9,713 nt of DNA from positions 1 to 9,713 of the forward strand of contig NZ_CAAFRZ010000131.1 of assembly GCF_900765565.1 (NCBI RefSeq). Reading direction: 5' to 3'. Both the position numbers and the translations under genes were made by a program. The notes under the pieces are model-generated. The model did not search any database. It worked only from the letters and a program-made list of their open reading frames with translations, and was not told the origin of the DNA. Source of the stretch: an uncultured Dialister sp. Its GTDB lineage: Bacteria > Bacillota > Negativicutes > Veillonellales > Dialisteraceae. This document shows positions 6,422 to 9,713 of this stretch, in pieces. Each line of letters begins with the position of its first letter. Position 1 is the stretch's first letter.

Positions 6422-7134
6422 AAATATTTCCTGCAATTGATATAGAAGACGGACACTGCGTCCGCCTGAAACAGGGGAAAATCGAAGACCTCACGGTCTA
6501 CGGCGACGACCCCGTGAAAATGGCCCTAAAATGGGAAAAGGAAGGGGCAAAGCAGCTCCACGTGGTGGACCTGGACGGCGCCTTCAAAGGAAATGGGGAA
6601 AACAAGGAAATCATCGGAAAAATGGCAAAAGCCATCTCCATCCCCATCGAAGTGGGCGGCGGCATCCGCACGGAACAGGCCATCAAAGAGTACCTGGACA
6701 TGGGGGTGTACCGGGTCATCATCGGCTCAAAAGCCGTGGCGTCCCCCTACTTTGCCATCAGGGCGGCAAAAGATTATGGTCCTGACCATATCGCCGTATC
6801 CATCGACGCCAAGGGCGACGAAGTAGCCACCCACGGCTGGGTGGACGGCAGCAGCCGGAAAGTCATGACCTTCGCCGAAACCCTCCTTTCCCACGGGGTG
6901 AACACCATCATCTACACCGACATCAGCCGCGACGGCATGCTGGTGGGCCCAAACATGGACATGATGGCCAGACTCCAGGCCCTGAAGGGCATCCACCTCA
7001 TCGCCTCCGGCGGCGTTTCGGGCGCCGAAGACCTTCGGAAACTGGCAGAACTGGGCGTCTACGGCGCCATTACCGGAAAGGCACTGTACGAAGGAAAAGT
7101 GAGTATGAAGGAGATCGTGGAGATAGGGGAATAG
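6418..7134 (+). CDS. hisA: ProFAR isomerase (phosphoribosylformimino-AICAR-P isomerase)
   Basis: HisA converts ProFAR to PRFAR by an Amadori rearrangement, supplying the HisF-HisH synthase. The 238-residue protein is a (beta-alpha)8 barrel with the two-fold repeat typical of HisA and HisF. The catalytic aspartates are D8 (FPAIDIEDG, 4-12) and D130 (VSIDAKGD, 127-134), and T167 in IYTDISRDG (165-173) is the usual third residue. Phosphate-binding glycines are at EVGGGIR (78-84) and ASGGVSG (196-202). The start overlaps the hisH stop (ATGA). I see no clear Shine-Dalgarno in the 20 bases before it, so expression probably depends on translation of hisH. The TAG stop is followed at once by a hexamer repeat. 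Confidence 0.96.
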   Translation: MKIFPAIDIEDGHCVRLKQGKIEDLTVYGDDPVKMALKWEKEGAKQLHVVDLDGAFKGNGENKEIIGKMAKAISIPIEVGGGIRTEQAIKEYLDMGVYRVIIGSKAVASPYFAIRAAKDYGPDHIAVSIDAKGDEVATHGWVDGSSRKVMTFAETLLSHGVNTIIYTDISRDGMLVGPNMDMMARLQALKGIHLIASGGVSGAEDLRKLAELGVYGAITGKALYEGKVSMKEIVEIGE

Positions 7135-7169
7135 GAAAGATCGAGACCGAGGCCGAGATCGAGGGCGGT

Positions 7170-7244
7170 CAGCCTGCGGCGAATAAGAAAGAGTTGAGAT
7201 TTGAGAGTTGAGAGTTGAGGTTTCCCATCCGCGGCTGAAGCCGC
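7170..7244 (+). repeat. X cassette after hisA
   Basis: A 30-base stretch (7170-7199) is identical to 9357-9386. The four heptamers at 7193-7220 are GTTGAGA, TTTGAGA, GTTGAGA and GTTGAGG. TTTCCCATCC follows, then the hairpin GCGGC (7231-7235) / GCCGC (7240-7244) with loop TGAA. No T-run follows. Confidence 0.8.
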
Positions 7245-7297
7245 AGTTGGGCTCCTAAAGACTCAACACAAAAAACGTGAAGATGACACTGCACGAG

Positions 7298-7392
7298 GCC
7301 CCTTCCTTGGGAAGGGGCTCCCGCCAGGGTGGGGTTAGCTGAAGCGGCCCAAAGGGCCGGAGACCAGCCTGTGGCGCTACCAATGGCTAACC
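7298..7392. repeat. Hairpins between the X cassette and R copy 2
   Basis: A perfect 9-bp stem, GCCCCTTCC (7298-7306) / GGAAGGGGC (7310-7318), has a three-base loop. It is followed by a longer inverted pair, GGTTAGC (7333-7339) / GCTAACC (7386-7392), enclosing CGGCCC/GGGCCG (7345-7350, 7354-7359). There is no T-run on either side of the first hairpin, so neither looks like a standard terminator. I found no second copy of this stretch in the window. Confidence 0.55.
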
Positions 7393-7395
7393 TCC

Positions 7396-7589
7396 GTCTG
7401 CTTCGCAGAACCTGCCTCTTCGAGGCAGATCCATCCCCCGGCCTTCGGCCTGCCCCCTTCTCCAAGGGGGCACGTGTTTAGCGGCAGCCTACATAGAAGG
7501 GTTAACGTTCATTGTGAGGTATCCCGTAAACATGCAGCCCCTTGGAGAAGGGGCGCGCCAAAGGCGGAGGATGGATGCGGCGAAGCCGC
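7396..7589 (+). repeat. R repeat, copy 2 (intact stem-loop cluster)
   Basis: Five hairpins occur in series: TCTGC/GCAGA (7397-7409), CTGCCTC/GAGGCAG (7412-7428), GGCC/GGCC (7440-7450), GCCCCCTT/AAGGGGGC (7452-7471) and GCCCCTT/AAGGGGC (7537-7554). About 65 bases of less structured core separate the last two. A GCGGC/GCCGC hairpin closes the unit (7577-7589). It matches 24-176 and 269-305. Here the fifth hairpin is complete, so this copy appears to be the undisturbed form. Confidence 0.85.
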
Positions 7590-7595
7590 TGACCA

Positions 7596-7675
7596 TCTTT
7601 CCTAATAGCTAGCCGCTAGCAGCTAGAAGCCCCCGCCTGGACGTACGCAAGCCCAGCCATCCGCCACCCGGCCCC
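7596..7675 (+). repeat. Y cassette, copy 3
   Basis: CTTTCC is followed by four 7-base units at 7602-7629: CTAATAG, CTAGCCG, CTAGCAG and CTAGAAG. The CCCCCGCC tail, a GTACGCA block and CCCAGCCATCCG follow, as in the other Y copies. Confidence 0.75.
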
Positions 7676-7715
7676 ATCCCCCTCGGTCTCGATCTCGACC
7701 TCGATCTTTCACACA

Positions 7716-7743
7716 TTGTACATATCACTGTCATCGCTGTAAT
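7716..7743 (+). promoter_or_regulatory. Possible hisF promoter
   Basis: TGTAAT (7738-7743) matches the -10 consensus at five of six bases, with TTGTAC (7716-7721) 16 bases upstream as a weak -35. A start near 7750 would give a leader of about 23 bases, as predicted for hisZ and hisD. The stretch lies just outside the inverted-repeat-bounded island. Some promoter is expected here, because the gap from hisA is 638 bases. Confidence 0.35.
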
Positions 7744-7772
7744 TGGGTAAAACACCCCATAAGGAGCATCCT

Positions 7773-8528
<756 letters not shown>

Positions 8529-8538
8529 GGAGGATTTT

Positions 8539-9216
8539 ATGGAATCAGTAGATTTAAAAGACATACATTTTGATGAAAAAGGTCTCATTCCCGCCGTCGT
8601 ACAGGACGCCCGGAGCGGCGAAGTACTCATGGTGGCCTACATGAATGAGGAATCATTACAGAAAACCGTAGCCAGCGGAGAAACCTGGTTCTGGAGCCGG
8701 AGCCGCCAGAAACTCTGGCACAAAGGCGAAGAATCCGCCCATTTCCAGCACGTCCGGAGGATCTACGTAGACTGCGACGCCGACACCCTGGTGGTCCAGG
8801 TCATCCCCGACGGCCCCGCCTGCCACACCAACAACCGCAGCTGCTTCTATAGGAGCCTCACGGAATGGGTAAACAAAGAGGACAAAGGAAACCTCACCAT
8901 CCTCCACACCCTCTACGACGAAATCAAAGACCGCCGCCTCCATCCCCGGGAGAAATCCTACACCAACTACCTCCAGCAGATGGGGAAGAACAAGATCGAT
9001 AAGAAAATCGGCGAAGAAGCATCGGAAGTCATCATTGCCGACCAGCACGAAGACAAAGAAGAAATCATCGACGAATCCTGCGATCTCCTGTACCACCTCT
9101 TCGTTCTCTGGGAAAATGCCGGCGTAGACCTCTACGACATCATGGCAAAAATGGAAGAACGGGACGAGAAAAAGGGAAATAAGAAAGAAGTGGGCCATAA
9201 GGATAAGATCTTCTGA
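8539..9216 (+). CDS. hisIE: Bifunctional PR-AMP cyclohydrolase / PR-ATP pyrophosphatase (HisI-HisE)
   Basis: This 225-residue fusion performs steps two and three: the C-terminal HisE half removes pyrophosphate from PR-ATP, and the N-terminal HisI half opens the ring of PR-AMP to give ProFAR. The HisI part spans about residues 1-110. The zinc cysteines are C79, C95 and C102, and the metal-site acids are D78, D80 and D82 in [17 protein letters not shown] has N where many homologues have G (HTGNRSCF). The HisE part spans about 120-212, with the acidic motif KIGEEASEV (156-164) and [13 protein letters not shown] (174-186) on two helices, as in MazG-like pyrophosphohydrolases. The last dozen residues are a charged lysine-rich tail. 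The ribosome site AGGAGGA overlaps the hisF stop and lies five bases from the ATG, so the two genes are probably co-translated. This is the last his gene here. Confidence 0.97.
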   Translation: MESVDLKDIHFDEKGLIPAVVQDARSGEVLMVAYMNEESLQKTVASGETWFWSRSRQKLWHKGEESAHFQHVRRIYVDCDADTLVVQVIPDGPACHTNNRSCFYRSLTEWVNKEDKGNLTILHTLYDEIKDRRLHPREKSYTNYLQQMGKNKIDKKIGEEASEVIIADQHEDKEEIIDESCDLLYHLFVLWENAGVDLYDIMAKMEERDEKKGNKKEVGHKDKIF

Positions 9217-9217
9217 G

Positions 9218-9351
9218 TGGCTGAGTATCGTGCGAACGGACGGCGCCTTGAGCCTTGAGCTGATCAGGCCCTCAGGGCCGGGTGACGGATGGCTGAGCGT
9301 TGTGCGAACGTATGGGGGCTTCTAGCTTCTAGCTGTTAGCAGCCAGGAAAG
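9218..9351 (-). repeat. Y cassette, reversed copy after hisIE
   Basis: Read on the minus strand this has the same order as the copy at 2621-2740. CTTTCC leads into four heptamers (9319-9346; plus-strand units CTTCTAG, CTTCTAG, CTGTTAG, CAGCCAG). A CCCCCATACG block, the GGCCC/GGGCC hairpin (9267-9279) and two GCTCAAG units (plus-strand CCTTGAG at 9246-9259) follow. Two 21-bp segments, 9218-9238 and 9290-9310, are direct repeats with about 18 of 21 bases matching. Confidence 0.7.
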
Positions 9352-9356
9352 CTCAA

Positions 9357-9431
<75 letters not shown>

Positions 9432-9437
9432 TAAGGT

Positions 9438-9469
9438 GGCGGCGCACAGTTCATACAGCGCCGCCTTTT
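9438..9469 (+). terminator. Probable intrinsic terminator of hisF-hisIE
   Basis: GGCGGCGC (9438-9445) and GCGCCGCC (9458-9465) form a perfect 8-bp GC-rich stem with a 12-base loop, followed directly by TTTT. It lies about 220 bases after hisIE, beyond one X and one Y cassette, so the transcript would include those repeats. It is the only hairpin in the window with an adjacent T-run after a strong stem. Confidence 0.6.
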
Positions 9470-9514
9470 GATTGGACCCAACAGCGGCTTCGCCGCCATA
9501 CTTTTTGCCTCCAA

Positions 9515-9622
9515 CCGTATATCGTCATCTCGAGCGGTGGCAAGGGAAGTAATGACACCACAGTTAAGAATCGCTACAGCTACGATGAGTCGAGAGATCT
9601 CCCTGAAAAATGACTATGACGG
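9515..9622. repeat. Possible small element with imperfect inverted ends
   Basis: CCGTATATCGTCAT (9515-9528) and ATGACTATGACGG (9610-9622) are imperfect inverted repeats. Just inside them, CTCGA (9530-9534) and a GTCGAGAGATCTCC stretch near 9590 form a second inverted pairing. In reverse, the ...CTCTCGACT...CGCTCGAGATGACG layout resembles intergenic repeats I have seen in other bacterial genomes. That resemblance is from memory and not verified. No second copy exists in this window. Confidence 0.35.
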
Positions 9623-9638
9623 GGTTTTCAAAGACAGA

Positions 9639-9683
9639 GTTGAGATAAGAGAGTTGAGAGTTGAGGTCCCGCGGCTTCGCCGC
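9639..9683 (+). repeat. X cassette 2 after hisIE
   Basis: Four 7-base units lie at 9639-9666: GTTGAGA, TAAGAGA, GTTGAGA and GTTGAGG. TCCC follows, then the hairpin GCGGC (9671-9675) / GCCGC (9679-9683) with loop TTC. The second unit is the most diverged of any X array, yet the register is kept. Confidence 0.8.
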
Positions 9684-9713
9684 TATTGGAATCCTAATGA
9701 CTCTGTCCCATAA

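Larger units (their letters stand above)
7135..7710. mobile_element. Repeat island between hisA and hisF, bounded by ~30-bp inverted repeats
   Basis: The island begins on the base after the hisA stop and ends shortly before hisF. Its two edges (7135-7164 and 7681-7710) are inverted copies of each other, with 25 of 30 bases matching by my alignment. Both start with GAAAGATCGAG when read inward, and both contain four hexamer units. Inside lie an X cassette (7170-7244), a set of larger hairpins (7298-7392), R copy 2 (7396-7589) and a Y cassette (7596-7675). No frame looks like a protein gene, and no transposase is present. It could be a non-autonomous composite element, or several elements nested into a Z element such as the one at 2758-2830. 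The mobile label is inferred from structure only. Confidence 0.5.

Noticed and set aside
7169..7465. 98-codon minus-strand frame in the hisA-hisF island
   Set aside because: It crosses the X cassette and R copy 2. Parts of its product are translations of the repeats seen elsewhere in non-coding DNA, and no ribosome site is visible.
7743..7772. TTG start giving a ten-residue-longer HisF
   Set aside because: The ATG at 7773 gives the typical HisF N-terminus and has AAGGAG six bases upstream. The extra residues resemble nothing in the family.

Overview
The window carries a nearly complete histidine biosynthesis locus. All genes lie on the + strand in the order hisZ-hisG, hisD-hisC-hisB-hisH-hisA, hisF-hisIE. 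Together they cover every step from PRPP + ATP to histidinol phosphate, plus the last oxidation of histidinol to histidine. The histidinol-phosphate phosphatase is not present and must be encoded elsewhere. A short HisG paired with HisZ, a HisI-HisE fusion, a dehydratase-only HisB and strong AGGAGG-type ribosome sites suggest a Firmicute of moderately high GC. A Negativicutes-like genome (Acidaminococcaceae or a relative) is my best guess, with low confidence and from memory of family patterns only.

Layout: 1-543 is non-coding and repeat-rich. hisZ (544-1758) and hisG (1755-2381) overlap. A repeat island (about 2377-2830) follows. hisD, hisC, hisB, hisH and hisA (2883-7134) form a tightly overlapping block. 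A second island (7135-7710) separates hisA from hisF. hisF and hisIE (7773-9216) are 10 bases apart. 9217-9713 is again repeat-rich and holds the best intrinsic terminator candidate.

The unusual part is the non-coding DNA. The four gaps are built from a shared kit of short modules: (X) an array of four TTGAGA-type heptamers next to a GCGGC/GCCGC hairpin; (Y) an array of four CTAnnAG-type heptamers; (Z) arrays of GATCGA-type hexamers, again usually four units; (R) a 153-bp cluster of stem-loops present twice at about 97% identity; and (P) a 156-bp element with 11-bp terminal inverted repeats. The modules occur in both orientations and are nested. They have split a his operon at exactly two junctions (hisG|hisD and hisA|hisF), while all other junctions are overlaps or 10-base gaps. 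Promoter-like sequences with very short predicted leaders precede hisZ, hisD and hisF, so each sub-block may be transcribed on its own. I see no new protein-coding system; the repeat mosaic is the part most worth following up.
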